Source of the DNA: Sesamum alatum
Taxonomy: Eukaryota > Streptophyta > Magnoliopsida > Lamiales > Pedaliaceae
Length of the DNA stretch: 64,000 nucleotides
Direction: 5' to 3'
NCBI GenBank assembly: GCA_034509735.1
Contig: JACGWO010000004.1
Span: forward strand, 24,905,395 to 24,969,394
The notes under the pieces are model-generated. The model saw only the letters and a list, made by a program, of their open reading frames with translations. It had not been told where the DNA came from and ran no database searches. Shown here piece by piece: positions 10,966-23,103 of the stretch (position 1 is the first letter of the stretch; every line of letters starts with the position of its first letter). Position numbers and translations under genes: made by a program.

Positions 10966-12965
10966 TGAAAGAAATCGGTGGATCGTCCGGGAATTGCGCG
11001 AATGCGGAAGCGCGATAAAATAAACATACAAAAATAAAAGGCATGCTTTTAATTTAAAAGAACACGCTCAAGGGTGTGCCCTTGAGGTTCCCAGGCGTTC
11101 GGTGTATCTCATGATCATAAAGCAAATAAAGAAATCATGGAGGCCATAGAGTTGAAAATTAAAGAGGGACGCAAAAGTAAAACGAGACCTACCCGTTGTC
11201 GTTTTCGTCTTCAACGGCTACTCGCGTTGTTCCCCGTTTTGCACCGACATCTCGTTCTTGAGACCCTCCAAATCGTGACACACGATCCACCCACGTATCT
11301 TGCACGTCGTGCTAGCAACGAACAAGTGTATAATTTTTGGAGTGGACGAATCAACAACACGTTATCAATTAACGGTATTGATTCGTCTAAGTTCTAATGT
11401 TTCAAGAACAAAAAGAACTAAGAAAAAATATATTTTCTTATTGGAGAAAGAGAGAGAGAGGCGGACGAGAGGTAGGAGAGGGGAGAGTGTGTGTTGTGTG
11501 TGTTTTCAAGAATCATCATCCTACAATTGTTGGAAGCTAGATGTTTATATAGAGGAGGAGTTTAATCCTCTTTAAACTCCAACTCTAGGTAATCTAATTT
11601 GACTAGGATTTTGACCTAGTCAAAGTCCTAGTCAAACTAGTGTTTGACCTAGTCAAACGAATCCTAGCCTTCCATCTCCCCTTTCCATCTCAACCGTTGA
11701 TTTTAATTTAATGGAATATTTAAATCCCATTAAAATATTCCAAAAGGCTAAAAGAATAAATATAATACAATAAATAAATATTATTATTTATTCTAAGCCC
11801 ATTTAAATCAACCCTTTAATAAATCCTATTTATTAATTTAATTCCCTTTATCAAATAGAAGGAAGTAATTTCTCCAAGAAAATATAGGACCCGATTAAAT
11901 CTAATTTAATCATTCCTTTACTCCAATATTTAATTCCAAATTAAATACTAAGTGTGTGTGGATAGTGTGTGACTCTTTAGGTTCACCATTCAGCTAGACT
12001 TGATCGGATTCCCAGAATCCGCCCATTACCATGGGTGGCCATCTAGCAACGGTCCATGGCACTAGAGACTAGGTGAAACATTCGGGGATGAACATTTAGG
12101 CTCTAACAGTACATTTGTCCTTCTGTCTTCAGTCTCATCACTTAGGGTCTAGGGCACGGAGGATGCAGGTACCCATTTTGGACCTAAGTGTCGGTCTGTC
12201 CTTACTAAACGCCGCAAGGGAAACCTTCCCTTCTGTTCAGTTACTGTGGCCACAGATTTCAGGGACAAGACACAGAGCATACATGAGACTCAACTGTCAA
12301 TGCCTTTTGCCAGGAGACAGATCCTTTCTTGGAAACTACTGTCACTTTGTGCACCCGAACTGCACTAGACATGGCTTATGACTACTCAAGAGTATTTTGG
12401 CAATCTCTCACCATATCTAAGATACAGACCTGATGCACAGGTAAACTCAGCAGTTCCTCAAGTCAAAGGACTTGGCCTGTACCGTTGGAACCGGGAATAC
12501 ACGTCATACCTTGCTGACCATACTCAAGGTCCTCCGTAAGACGGTTCCCGCGAGTCACCTCAGTCAGCTGCTTCCTAGCATGCTGACCCACTAACAATGC
12601 TTAGACGACCTTCGGCACCCGTCGATGAAATACGACAGCAGATGTTAGTGCAAGTCTCAAAAGGAATCCCGGTACCCATTTTCGGGATTCCTTGACTTGG
12701 AGATTTTCGGACTGATTCGGCGAGACTGATTTCATGGACCTACCTCCAAGCGTAGTCCCAGTCCCCGAAATCGTTACTCAGTCCGTGGGCTTTGTTTGCG
12801 TAGTGAACAGAAATGTAAATGCAGATAAGTGAACGTAAACAAAGTATTGCCATATGAATTTTCACTTCTTTATTCATAAATGTTTTTACCAAACACCAAA
12901 GAATTGTCTAGACATAGGTTACATATTCCTGCCAAAATTGGCTTACATGGTCACCTATTCTAACA
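10966..12965 (-). repeat. 3' LTR of element B (2000 bp)
   Basis: It starts TGAAAGAAATCGG on the plus strand and ends CTATTCTAACA, the reverse complement of the LTR ends of element A. It pairs with 19160-21158. Confidence 0.92.
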
Positions 12966-12980
12966 ATCTCCCACTTGACC
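12966..12980 (-). other. Polypurine tract of element B
   Basis: The plus strand ATCTCCCACTTGACC reads GGTCAAGTGGGAGAT on the element strand, immediately before its 3' LTR. It is intact compared with element A. Confidence 0.8.
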
Positions 12981-12981
12981 T

Positions 12982-15900
12982 TTAAAGCCAATTGCCCATA
13001 TGCTTAATCCCCATCTTCTCAAGATGTTGCGTATGAGCGCTCTGCGACGTAGGCTTTGTCAGCGGGTCTGCTGTGTTGTCTGCCGAGTTGACTCGGTCCA
13101 TCTGGACGTCACCTCTTCCTACCATTTCTCTAAGAAGATGGTAGCGTCTAAGAATATGTTTGGAACGGTGATGAGATCTCGGTTCCTTTGCTTGCGCTAT
13201 AGCGCCGTTGTTATCACAGAAGATGACAACGGGCTCGGCGATGCTAGGCACCACACCCAACTCTTGGATGTAGTTTCTCATCCAAACCGCTTCCTTAGCA
13301 GCTTCTGAAGCTGCTATGTATTCAGCCTCTGTGGTGGAGTCAGCAATGGTTGCTTGCTTGGAACTTTTCCAAGCTACTACTCCTCCATTGATTTTGAATT
13401 ATGTACCCCGATTGAGACTTGGCATCATCGTCATCAGACTGGAAGCTAGCGTTTCCAAAATTAGTTCTCCATTGCCATAAGACTAGGAACATTTCCTTAG
13501 TCCTCCTTAGGTACTTAAAGATGCCCTTAACAGCATTCCAATGTGCCTCTCCTGCGCAGGACTGATATCTGCTTGTCACGCTCAAAGCGTACGCAATGTC
13601 AGGCCTAGTGCAGCGGATCGCATATTGTATGCTACCTACGGCAGAAGCATAGGGGATGACCTTCATCCTTTCAAGTTCCTCATCAGTCTGTGGGGACTGT
13701 TTCTTGGATAACTTGATCCCATGCCTCATTGGAAGGAATCCTCGTTTGGAGTTGTCCATTCGATATCTCTTTAGGACTTTCTCCATATACGAGTTTTGGG
13801 TAAGTCCTAACATCCTTTTAGATCTGTCCTTGACAATCTGGATGCCTAGGATGTAGGAGGCTTCACCCAAGTCCTTCATGGAAAACTGGGTTGACAACCA
13901 TGCTTTTGTGTTTCCTAACATTCTAACGTCATTACCAATGAGCAGAAGTCCATCCACATAAAGCACCAGGAACACTATTGAGCTCCCACTGACCTTCTTG
14001 TATACACAAGGGTCGGATTCGTTTTTGATGAAGTCATAACCCCGTATTACTTCATCAAAGCGAATGTTCCAACTTCGGGAGGCTTGTTTGAGGCCATAGA
14101 TGGACTTCTGGAGACGACAGACTTTCTGCTCTTCTCCAGTGACCGTGAAACCCTGCGGCTGATCCATATAGATCTCTTCTTCAACGAAACCGTTGAGGAA
14201 GGCCGTTTTCACGTCCATCTGCCATATCTCATAGTCATACCATGCTGCTATGGCGAGCAGGATCCGAATGGACTTAGCCATGGCTACTGGCGAGTAGGTA
14301 TCCTCAAAATCGACCCCGGGTCGTTGAGTGTATCCCTTAGCTACAAGCCTAGCCTTAAAGGTTGTGACTTCTCCATCAACGCCAAGTTTGCGCTTGTAGA
14401 CCCACTTACAGCCCACTGGCTTAACACCTTTCGGTGGATCTACAAGACTCCAAACTTGGTTCTCGCTCATGGAGTCCATTTCGGCTTTCATGGCCTCAAG
14501 CCATTTCCCGGAGTCGATGTCAGACATCGCTTCTCCATACGTCTTAGGATCGTTATCCAAAAGATCGGTCGCTCCTAGAAAGCCATATCTCACTGGAGGT
14601 CTGGACTCTCTAGTGGACCTACGGAGAATGGGAACGTCAGTGGTGACTGTGGGCGCTGACTGTATCGGAGCCGGCGGTTCAGGAATCGGGACTGGTTGTT
14701 CCTGAGGCTGTCCTTTATGCCTAGCATGTTGGACTTCTCGAGGTTGGTCAGCTCTTCGGCTGTTAATCCTGAATCCTCTAAGTGAGGGTTCCGCGGCCTC
14801 CTCTGATGGCTGGATTCCATCACTTGATTCCTCAAGTATCAGCTCATCAGATTGGATATCCTCTGGGAAGCCTTGCTCCAAGAATACTGCATTTCTTGAA
14901 ACAAACACCTTTTGTTCCAAGGGGTCATAAAAGTAATAACCCGCAGTTTCTTTAGGGTATCCAACGAACCTGCATAAGCTAGACCTAGATTCTAACTTAT
15001 CTCCCACTAACCTCTTGACGTATGCGGGGCTACCCCACACTTTCAAGTAGTTGTAGGATGCAGGCTTGCCGTGCGATATCTCATATGGCGTTTGGGTCAA
15101 TGTACTAGTAGGCGCTAAATTCAATAATTTGGTCGCCGTTTCTAGTGCATAGCCCCAAAATGATAAGGGCAATTTGGTAAAACTCATCATGGACCGAACC
15201 ATGTCCAACAGGGTTCGATTCCTCCTTTCAGAGACACTATTTAACTGCGGTGTTCCTGGAGGTGTCCATTCTAATATTATACCATGTTCTTTTAGATAAT
15301 CTAGGAACTCCGTACTAAGGTACTCACCGCCTCGGTCTGACCGAAGGACTTTAATTTTGCAGTTGGTTTGGTTCTCCACTTCAAGTCTGAATTCTTTAAA
15401 CCTCTCAAGAGCTTCAGACTTGTACCTCATTAGGTAAACATAACTATACCGTGAATGATCATCGGTGAAGGTTATGAAATATGAGAACCCACCTCGGGCC
15501 TGCGTCCTTAGTGGTCCACATACGTCTGTATGGACCAAGTCCAACAGACCTGTGGCAAGCCTGCTTTGTCCTACAAAGGGCTTCTTGGTCATTTTCCCTC
15601 TTAGACAGGACTCACAAGTTGGTAGATCGCTCAAGTCCCAACCTCTAGGTTCTTTGAGTCTACCAACCTTTTCATCCTATCTTGGGATATGTGACCTAGC
15701 CTAGCGTGCCACAGACGTGTGTTCCCCTTATTATCTAATTTTCGTTTGTGTTGTGCATTGAGGATGAAATTCGTTTGTTGCAAGATATAGAGTCCGTTAT
15801 GCAATGTACCAAGTAGATGAGCAATTCCACACCTCATCAAATAAAAGCAATTTTTATTGATTCTAAACTCATAACCACTATTGTACAACAATGGAATGGA

Positions 15901-16167
15901 AATGATGTTCTTAATCATACTAGGTACAAAATAAACTTGCTCTAAATCTATGCTAATACTATCACTAATCACTAGAGTGGCGGATCCTACTGCTTCTGCC
16001 GAGATGGCCTTGCCATTCCCAAGTTTCAGGATCATGTCCCCGCTACCCAGTTTTCTACTTCTTTTCAACACCTGCAAGTCATTGCAAATGTGAGCTCCAC
16101 AGCTGGTATCTAATACCCAAGAGGCAGAACTAGTGACCATATTAACCTCAATCACATATATACCTTG
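12982..16167 (-). pseudogene. Pol region of element B, with RT active site changed to YVDG
   Basis: The element strand reads protease (WVLDTSCGAHICND), integrase (HTDVCGPL, RSDRGGEY, VSERRNR), RT and RNase H with a long uninterrupted frame of 764 codons (15634-13340). The RT catalytic YVDD of this family reads YVDG (changed codon 13949-13951); the second Asp of this motif binds catalytic metal, so RT should be inactive. A one-base loss near 15640 breaks the frame between protease and integrase. Near 13480-13340 frameshifts and a stop disrupt RNase H, whose end (DNNGAIAQAKEP) is in frame again at 13281-12982. Fewer nonsense changes than element A, but clearly non-autonomous. Confidence 0.88.
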
Positions 16168-17025
16168 GTTCGAGAAGAGCTTGGGGCACTCTCTCTTCCA
16201 ATGCCCTTTCTCACGGCAGTTGATACATATGTCATATGCTTCGACTGTTGCTTGGAGACAACCTTTCCCTTTCCTTTGCCTTTCCCCTCTTTGGCAATGG
16301 GAACACTCTTAGTGTTTGTAGCTGCTTTGACGGCCTTTCCCTTCCCTTTCTTCTTCTTCCAACGTCCGGCACCCTTGCCTTTCGTATTAGAAGTTGAAGC
16401 ACCTCCAAACAATACTGAAGGCGTGGACTTCTTAGTCGTTGCCTCGTATTGCACCAACTTATTGATCAACTCATGAATGCCCTTCTCAAGTGCGTTCATG
16501 TTGTAGTTGACGATAAATTGGTCAAAGGAGGTTGGGAGTGACTGAAGGATCACATCTATGTACGTTTTCATTATCGAGACCTGCCTTTAGGTCCTCGAGC
16601 TTTTCCACCAGGGTAAGCATTTTAACCCCGTGCTCTTGTACAGAGGATCCTTCTGTCATTTTCGTTCCAAAGAACGCCTTGGTCGCGACATACCTAGTAT
16701 GCCGGTCCGGGACTGCATAGCAATCCTTAAGGCGAGCCATAATGGAAGGGACATCGTCTAGCCTTTCATATTGCTTCTGAATCTCATTGGTCATCGAAGC
16801 AAGTATGATGCTACGGACCTTCCGATTATCCTTATGCCAAGTCTCGAACGTCTCACGTTCTTCTGGAGTGGATCCTTCCGGTAAGGTCCTAGGGAGAGGC
16901 TCGTCCATGACGTAGCCTTAGCTCTCGTAATCTAGGACTATCCTGAGATTGCGCAACCAGTCGTTGTAGTTTGTTCCATTGAATTTGTTTGTCTCAAGAA
17001 TGGTGGAAAGTGGGTTCTTAGACAT
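16168..17025 (-). pseudogene. Gag region of element B
   Basis: The ATG at 17025 (MSKNPLSTILET on the element strand) is the likely family start codon. The gag core and a Lys/Gly-rich tail match element A. The zinc knuckle has all ligands (CINCREKGHWKREC), unlike A. Breaks: TAA at 16918-16920 (CAA in A), a one-base insertion near 16563-16572, and a one-base loss near 16237 just before the knuckle. The CAA codon at the gag-pol boundary (16165-16167) is kept, so the polyprotein was originally continuous. Confidence 0.85.
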
Positions 17026-17770
17026 TTTAAAATCTACATTTTAGAAAACAGCGCGCGATCAGCAGAAAGTAAAAGACGGTGGTTTGATAAAATAATTAAA
17101 TGCATGGACTTTAGTCATTTAATCCTCCCACTATTTTATATGAAAACACGGTACTCTCAAACACGGTTTTCGGGAAATCCTTTCCAAGTGGGCTTGGGAT
17201 CCATAGCGATTTTTCCCATACCCCGCTTTTATGATTCGCATGGAAAAGATCCTATGGGAGGTATTCCATACCATTCTCGTTCCACGAGATTCCCAAGATC
17301 ATTGCCTCACCCTTTCACATGATCCGAGGACTCCAAGAGAATCATGTTAATTGGGCGTTAGACCCAACCCAATCGACCGAGCCACGGACCCACTGGTACC
17401 CCCACGACTCGTGAGACAGGTAGCAGCAGCCCGCTTTTCGTTCATGACATAATGCAGCTTCCTTTAAGTACAATAACGTGCCACGACTCGTGAGACCACG
17501 CTATTGACCCAAAGCAGCTTCCTCACTATGCCATGGATTGGAAGACATGGACAAACTCCTAGAGTTCATGTCCACTTTGTCTAGGGTCTAATATTTTGAC
17601 ATTGGTCCAACCAATGTGAGAGTAAGTAATGACCGAGATCTCAAATAAATAAATATCTACACATACATCCATAATGCGTAAATAAACCATCCATAGCAGT
17701 TATACGATAAATAAACAACCCATTCATCCATCATCATAACCACATGCAAAATTAAAGCCTAGCACGCCCC

Positions 17771-18213
17771 TGTTGGATGATCACGAGCCCGAATCCTATG
17801 CGACCCACTGAGCCCGCAGTGGATCTATGGTCAATCTAGGGTTGGTCCTATACTATTATATTAATAGTAACCCAATCATCATGCTGATGGGCCTTGGTCT
17901 CTTTCTCTTTCTTCACTTCATGGAAAACTCCAAGGGACCTCCCGTCTGGGCTCTCCATGTGGTCCTTCCTTCTTCTCCACCAATTACAAAAAATAGAAAC
18001 CTCACTCCTAGTCTACTCTCATTACATATTAAAAAATAGAAACCCCAGCGAAAACCCGGGGGAGTACATAAGGAGGGAGGTAGAATGCCTTATTATTCCA
18101 AGGCAACTAGAAAGAGAGAAGGAGAGAGAGCAGTAAAAGAGGCACACAGGCCCAACAGAAAATAAAACCATACATCCGGTCTAGGGCTCGCGATCATCCA
18201 TTTCCATCCAACA
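17771..18213. repeat. 443-bp TIR-bounded block in the leader of element B
   Basis: It begins TGTTGGATGATCACGAGCCC and ends TCATCCATTTCCATCCAACA, so TG...CA ends are present as in the element A copy. The inverted arm at the right end has one base changed (CGCGATCATCC for CGTGATCATCC). Plus-strand frames of 70-80 codons cross it and correspond to the minus-strand frame in element A. Confidence 0.6.
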
Positions 18214-18538
18214 CACATAATCACATGATCCAATCATATAATTACAATATACCATCAACATATGATTTCCAATCATAAATATCCAAAATAATAAATGAAT
18301 ACGTGCACAACGTGTGAAAAATAAAACACAAATATTGGTAATAATATTTTCTCGTTTTACGAAAATCTTTCCTCATTATTTTAAGTAAAATAACCCCGGG
18401 ATTCCAAATCCAATTTATTTTACTCCTAAAATAATGTCTTTTTGAAAATAGGCATAATTGAACCAAAAAACGATTTTTCAGAATTAATTCAAAATTAAAA
18501 CTGAAAATAATTAAAAAATTAAAAGGAAAACACTGAGC

Positions 18539-18960
18539 AGCCGCCGCCGCCGCCACTGGCGGCCCGCCGGCACGCGCGCAGGGCAGCAGGCTCAGCCTGC
18601 CGTCCCTGCGCGCGCGCAGGCGCTGCGCGGCCTGGCATTCAGGCAGGCCGCCGCGCGCGCAGGCTCCCTTGCCTTGCGCCCGCACTGGCCTGCTGGCTGC
18701 CGGCCGTGCCGTGTGCAGTGCGCGCGCAGACGCGCACTGGGCACGCCTGCCGAGCGCGCGCGCGCAGACTCCTCCGTCTGCGTGCGCGCGCGCCTGGCGG
18801 CGATGCCCAGAGCCCGTCTGCGCGCGGCCTTGCGCGCGCGCGCGCATGAGCCCGCCTGCCGGGCGCGCGCGCGCAGGCCTCCCTTGCCTGCGCGCGTCTG
18901 CCCTGCCGGCAGGGTGTGGCTGCGCGCGGCCAGCCCGAGCTGCATCGTTTCTCGTTTTCC
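18539..18960. other. GC-rich, CpG-rich island in the leader of element B
   Basis: Dense GCGCGC and GCCGCC words sit in AT-rich surroundings, at the same leader position as the island in element A. The exact word order differs from A, so composition is kept better than sequence. Long open frames here are compositional. Confidence 0.75.
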
Positions 18961-19144
18961 GCTCAATTTTCCACCCCGTTTCCCAAGAAAAACAGAAAAA
19001 TACCAACATTCAGAAATTCACACGAATTAAAAGCAATAAAACCAGCATGCTTAAAATCAAGAAAAATCAAGATTTAATAAAAACATGCCAATTTCACATT
19101 TCATGCTTATAACGCACATAAACCCTAGGCCTATACACCGAACC

Positions 19145-19158
19145 GGGCTCTGATACCA
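19145..19158 (-). other. Primer binding site of element B
   Basis: GGGCTCTGATACCA on the plus strand is TGGTATCAGAGCCC on the element strand, one base from the 5' LTR, complementary to initiator tRNA-Met. Confidence 0.92.
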
Positions 19159-19159
19159 C

Positions 19160-21158
19160 TGAAAGAAATCGGTGGATCGTCCCGGGAATTGCGCGAATGC
19201 GGAAGCGTGATAAAATAAACATACAAAAATAAAAGGCATGCTTTTAATTTAAAAGAACACGCTCAAGGGGTGAGCCCTTGAGGTTCCCAGGCGTTCGGTG
19301 TATCTCATGATCATAAAGCAAATAAAGAAATCATGGAGGCCATAGAGTTGAAAATTAAGGAGGGACGAAAAAGTAAAACGAGACCTACCCGTTGTCGTTT
19401 TCGTCTTCAACGGCTACTCGCGTTGTTCCCCGTTTTGCACCGACATCTCGTTCTTGAGACCCTCCAAATCGTGACACACGATCCACCCACGTATCTTGCA
19501 CGTCGTGCTAGCAACGAACAAGTGTATAATTTTTGGAGTGGACGAATCAACAACACGTTATCAATTAACGGTATTGATTCGTCTAAGTTCTAATGTTCCA
19601 AGAACAAAAAGAACTAAGAAAAAATATATTTTCTTGTTGGAGAAAGAGAGAGAGGCGGACGAGAGGTAGGAGAGGGGAGAGTGTGTGTTGTGTGTGTTTT
19701 CAAGAATCATCATCCTACAATTGTTGGAAGCTAGATGTTTATATAGAGGAGGAGTTTAATCCTCTTTAAACTCCAACTCTAGGTATTCTAATTTGACTAG
19801 GATTTTGACCTAGTCAAAGTCCTAGTCAAACTAGTGTTTGACCTAGTCAAACGAATCCTAGCCTTCCATCTCCCCTTTCCATCTCAACCGTTGATTTTAA
19901 TTTAATGGAATATTTAAATCCCATTAAATATTCCAAAAGGCTAAAAGAATAAATATAATACAATAAATAAATATTATTATTTATTCTAAGCCCATTTAAA
20001 TCAACCCTTTAATAAATCCTATTTATTAATTTAATTCCCTTTATCAAATAGAAGGAATTAATTTCTCCAAGAAAATATAGGACCCGATTAAATCTAATTT
20101 AATCATTCCTTTACTCCAATATTTAATTTCAAATTAAATACTAAGTGTGTGTGGATAGTGTGTGACTCTTTAGGTTCACCATCCAGCTAGACTTGGTCGG
20201 ATTCCTAGAATCCGCCCGTTACCATGGGTGGCCATCTAGCAACGGTCCATGGCACTAGAGACTAGGTGAAATATTCGGGGATGAACATTTAGGCTCTAAC
20301 AGTACATTTGTCCTTCTGTCTTCGGTCTCATCACTTAGGGTCTAGGGCACGGAAGATGCAGGTACCCATTTTGGACCTAAGTGTCGGTCTGTCCTTACTA
20401 AACGCCGCAAGGGAAACCTTCCTTCTGTTCAGTTACTGTGGCCACAGATTTCAGGGACAAGACACAGAGCATACATGAGACTCAACTGTCAATGCCTTTT
20501 GACAGGAGACAGATCCTTTCTTGGAAACTACTGTCACTTTGTGCACCCGAGCTGCACTAGACATGGCTTATGACTACTCAACAGTATTTTGGCAATCTCT
20601 CACCATATCTAAGATACAGACCTGATGCACAGGTAAACTCAGCAGTTCCTCAAGTCAAAGGACTTGGCTTGTACCGTTGGAACCGGGAATACACGTCATA
20701 CCTTGCTGACCATACTCAAGGTCCTCCGTAAGACGGTTCCCGCGAGTCACCTCAGTCAGCTGCTTCCTAGCATGCTGACCCACTAACACTGCTTAGACGA
20801 CCTTCGTCACCCGTCGATGAAATACGACAGCAGATGCTTAGTGCAAGTCTCAAAGGGAATCCCGGTACCCATTTTCGGGATTCCTTGACTTGGAGATTTT
20901 CGGACTAATTCGGCGAGACTGATTTCATGGACCTACCTCCAAGCGTAGTCCCAGTCCCCGAAATCGTTACTCAGTCCGTGGGCTTTGTTTGCGTAGTGAA
21001 CAGAAATGTAAATGCAGATAAGTGAACGTAAACAAAGTATTGCCATATGAATTTTCACTTCTTTATTCATAAATGTTTTTACCAAACACCAAAGAATTGT
21101 CTAGACATAGGTTACATATTCCTGCCAAAATTGGCTTACATGGTCACCTATTCTAACA
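19160..21158 (-). repeat. 5' LTR of element B (1999 bp)
   Basis: It starts TGAAAGAAATCGG and ends TTCTAACA, matching 10966-12965. A TATA box lies inside at 19738-19746 on the minus strand. Confidence 0.92.
19738..19746 (-). promoter_or_regulatory. TATA box of element B 5' LTR
   Basis: TTTATATAG on the plus strand is CTATATAAA on the element strand. It lies in the same place as the TATA box of element A, but neighbouring bases have diverged. Confidence 0.55.
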
Positions 21159-21163
21159 GATTT

Positions 21164-22197
21164 TAGGAATCTGACCAAGTCTAGCTGAAAGGAGAACCTA
21201 AAGAGTCACACACTATCCACACACACTTAATATTTAATGTGGAATTAAATATTGGAGTAAAGGAATGATTAAATTGGATTTAATCGGGTCCTATATTTTC
21301 TTGGAGAAATTAATTCCTTCTATTTGATAAAGGGAATTAAATTAATAAATTGGATTTATTAAGGGAATTAATTTAATGAGCCTAGAATAAGTATTAATAT
21401 TTATTTATTATATTTATTTGGCCTTTTGGAATATTTAATAGGATTTAAATATTTCATTAAATTAAATTAATGGTTGAGATTTAATGGGAGAGATCAAAGG
21501 CTAGGATTGAATTTGACAAGGGCAAATTCTACTTTGACTAGGACTTTGACTAGGTCAAAATCCTAGTCAAATTAAGCTTCTAAAGAGGTGGAGTTTACAG
21601 AGGATTAAACTCTTCCTCTATATATACCCCTAGCCTTGCACCTTTTGAAGGATGATGAAATTCCAACACACACACAACACACACTCGTCTCTCTCCCTCT
21701 TACCTCTCGTTCGCCCCCTCTCTCTCTACAAGAAATATATTTTCTTGGTCTTTTGTTCTTGGAACACTAGAACATTGATGAATCAATACCGTTAATTCAT
21801 AACGTGTTGTTGATTCATCCACTCCAAAAATCATACTTGTTCGTTGCTAGCACGACGTGCAAGATACGTGGGTGGATCGTGTGTCACGATTTGGAGGATC
21901 TCAAGAACGAGATCTTGGTGCAAAACGGGGAACAACGCGTGTAGCCGTTGAAGACGAAAACGACAACGGGTAGGTCTCGTTTTAATTTTTCGTCTCTTTT
22001 ATTTTTTCTCCCTATGGCCTCCATGACTATTGCATGTTCTTCATATCATGAGATACACCGAACACCCGGGAATCTCAAGGGTACACCCCTTGAGCGTGTT
22101 CTTTATTTATTAAAGCATGCTTTAAATTTTCGTATTTTATTTTATACCGCGCTTCCGCATTCGCGCAATTTCCCGGGACGATCCACGATTCCTTTCA
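21164..22197 (+). repeat. 3' LTR of element A, second half
   Basis: It resumes TAGGAATCTGACC after the right target duplication of element B (21159-21163) and ends CGATTCCTTTCA. With 10015-10965 it makes 1985 bp, against 1982 bp for the 5' LTR. The right target duplication of element A, CATAA, is 22198-22202. Confidence 0.93.
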
Positions 22198-22202
22198 CAT
22201 AA

Positions 22203-22483
22203 ATCACCCAGTCATCAGGTATCCCATACTTAGACCTAAGATCGCTTACGTTCTTCTCCCACACATAGGAACAAAAGACCCGAAAAGACTCGGTACCCCC
22301 CGCCACTAGCCGATCCTCTGTTTTCCTGTGTTCTACCTCCGCCCTAATGGATCTTTTCCTACTACTACTACTCAGTTCTTCCTCACCCCTGCCCTCCTGT
22401 GAATCAAAGTGTGAAGACTTAGCTTTCTCATCATCATCATCGCCAGATATCTCCGCAAGGTCAATCACAAACTCATATATCAT
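22203..22483 (-). pseudogene. Reverse-strand ORF of the Tat-type element, N-terminal part
   Basis: From an ATG at 22483 the minus strand reads an acidic, Ser-rich region (ISGDDDDEKAKS), a basic patch (SSSSRKRSIRAEVEHRKT) and then SFRVFCSYVWEKNV and SKYGIPDDWVIYV. The last part is the entry to the Transposase_28-type domain that continues at 1784. Element A inserted between the two. The start ATG is the first in a clean frame, but an upstream exon cannot be excluded. Confidence 0.55.
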
Positions 22484-23084
22484 TTTCTCATCTATACCCC
22501 CATCCTACATGACTAAACAGAGAGATAAGAGCAGGAGAGCAAGAAGGACTCTTACCTAGAAGGAAGAAGACTGAAAAACATCAAAGGTTTTTGCAAAGAA
22601 AGCTCTGATTTCCTGCAGAATTTTTGAGAAAAGGAAGGATTAGAAAACCCTATTCTTCAGACGAATGAAGAAGAAAAGAGAGAAAAGGGAAAAACTTACC
22701 TAAAAGCGGGGCAATGTGAGAGAACCTAGAGATAGAAAATACCTTATATATCCGTTGGCCAGACAGTCCCATCAACCCAGGACTGAAATGTCCAGTTGGT
22801 GAGACCTGCGAATCACATGACGCGTATGAAGGCTAAGTCGGACAGGGACTCTTCTCATCCCTCATCTATTGCAATCATTATTATGTTGCCTTTTTAATTT
22901 TTAAAATTTTCTCAAAAGGTGCGCACAAGTTCCTTCAACTGTAAGGACTCTACAGTAGAAGGGAAACAACCAGGAATAGCATGAGTTGCCCTACTGGTGC
23001 ATAGCAAGAAGGATTTTTCTTTTTTTTCTTTTTTGCAGGACATTCTACCTACTCCAGCACCTAAGTTCTGCCACCTGAACTCCT
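22484..23084. other. Non-coding interval of the Tat-type element
   Basis: This lies between the reverse ORF and the polypurine tract. It contains short frames only and no recognisable domain. A run of T with GCAGGACATTCTACC (23020-23055) precedes the purine tract. Confidence 0.5.
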
Positions 23085-23103
23085 GGAGGGGGGGGGAGAG
23101 TGA
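23085..23103 (+). other. Polypurine tract of the Tat-type element
   Basis: An almost pure purine run, GGAGGGGGGGGGAGAGTGA in form, directly precedes TGTTGCCCCC, the LTR start. It gives the plus orientation of the outer element. Confidence 0.8.

Larger units (their letters stand above)
17026..19144 (-). other. Untranslated leader of element B
   Basis: This is the counterpart of 3789-5946. It contains the TIR-bounded block (17771-18213) and the GC-rich island (18539-18960) in the same order. No coding function is supported. Confidence 0.7.
10966..21158 (-). mobile_element. Element B: Angela/BARE-like Ty1-copia retrotransposon, inverted, inside the 3' LTR of A
   Basis: Read on the minus strand it has the same plan as element A: LTR 19160-21158, primer site, leader, gag-pol, purine tract, LTR 10966-12965. 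The target duplication is GATTC (10961-10965) against GATTT (21159-21163), one mismatch; removing the element rejoins LTR A exactly. In the first 230 or so bases at the left ends of its two LTRs I count four substitutions and two single-base indels. It must be younger than A because it sits inside it, although its own LTR divergence looks similar to that of A. LTR U3 sequence near the TATA box differs clearly from A, so the two belong to different subfamilies. Confidence 0.93.
1790..22197 (+). mobile_element. Element A: complete Angela/BARE-like Ty1-copia retrotransposon, split by element B
   Basis: The element has LTRs beginning TGTTAGAATAGG and ending CCTTTCA, a Met-tRNA primer site, gag-protease-integrase-RT-RNase H order (the copia order), and a purine tract before the 3' LTR. 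The 5-bp target duplication CATAA is at 1785-1789 and 22198-22202. LTRs near 2 kb and the integrase and gag wording place it near the Angela/BARE clade. By eye, the first 255 or so bases of the two LTRs differ by seven substitutions and one 2-nt indel. Element B sits inside its 3' LTR. Gag-pol carries several stops and a frameshift, so the copy is not autonomous. Confidence 0.93.

Noticed and set aside
18242..19009. 255-codon minus-strand frame in the leader of element B
   Set aside because: Same compositional cause. It is in the sense orientation of B, but lies in the leader and has no counterpart of the same protein sequence in element A.
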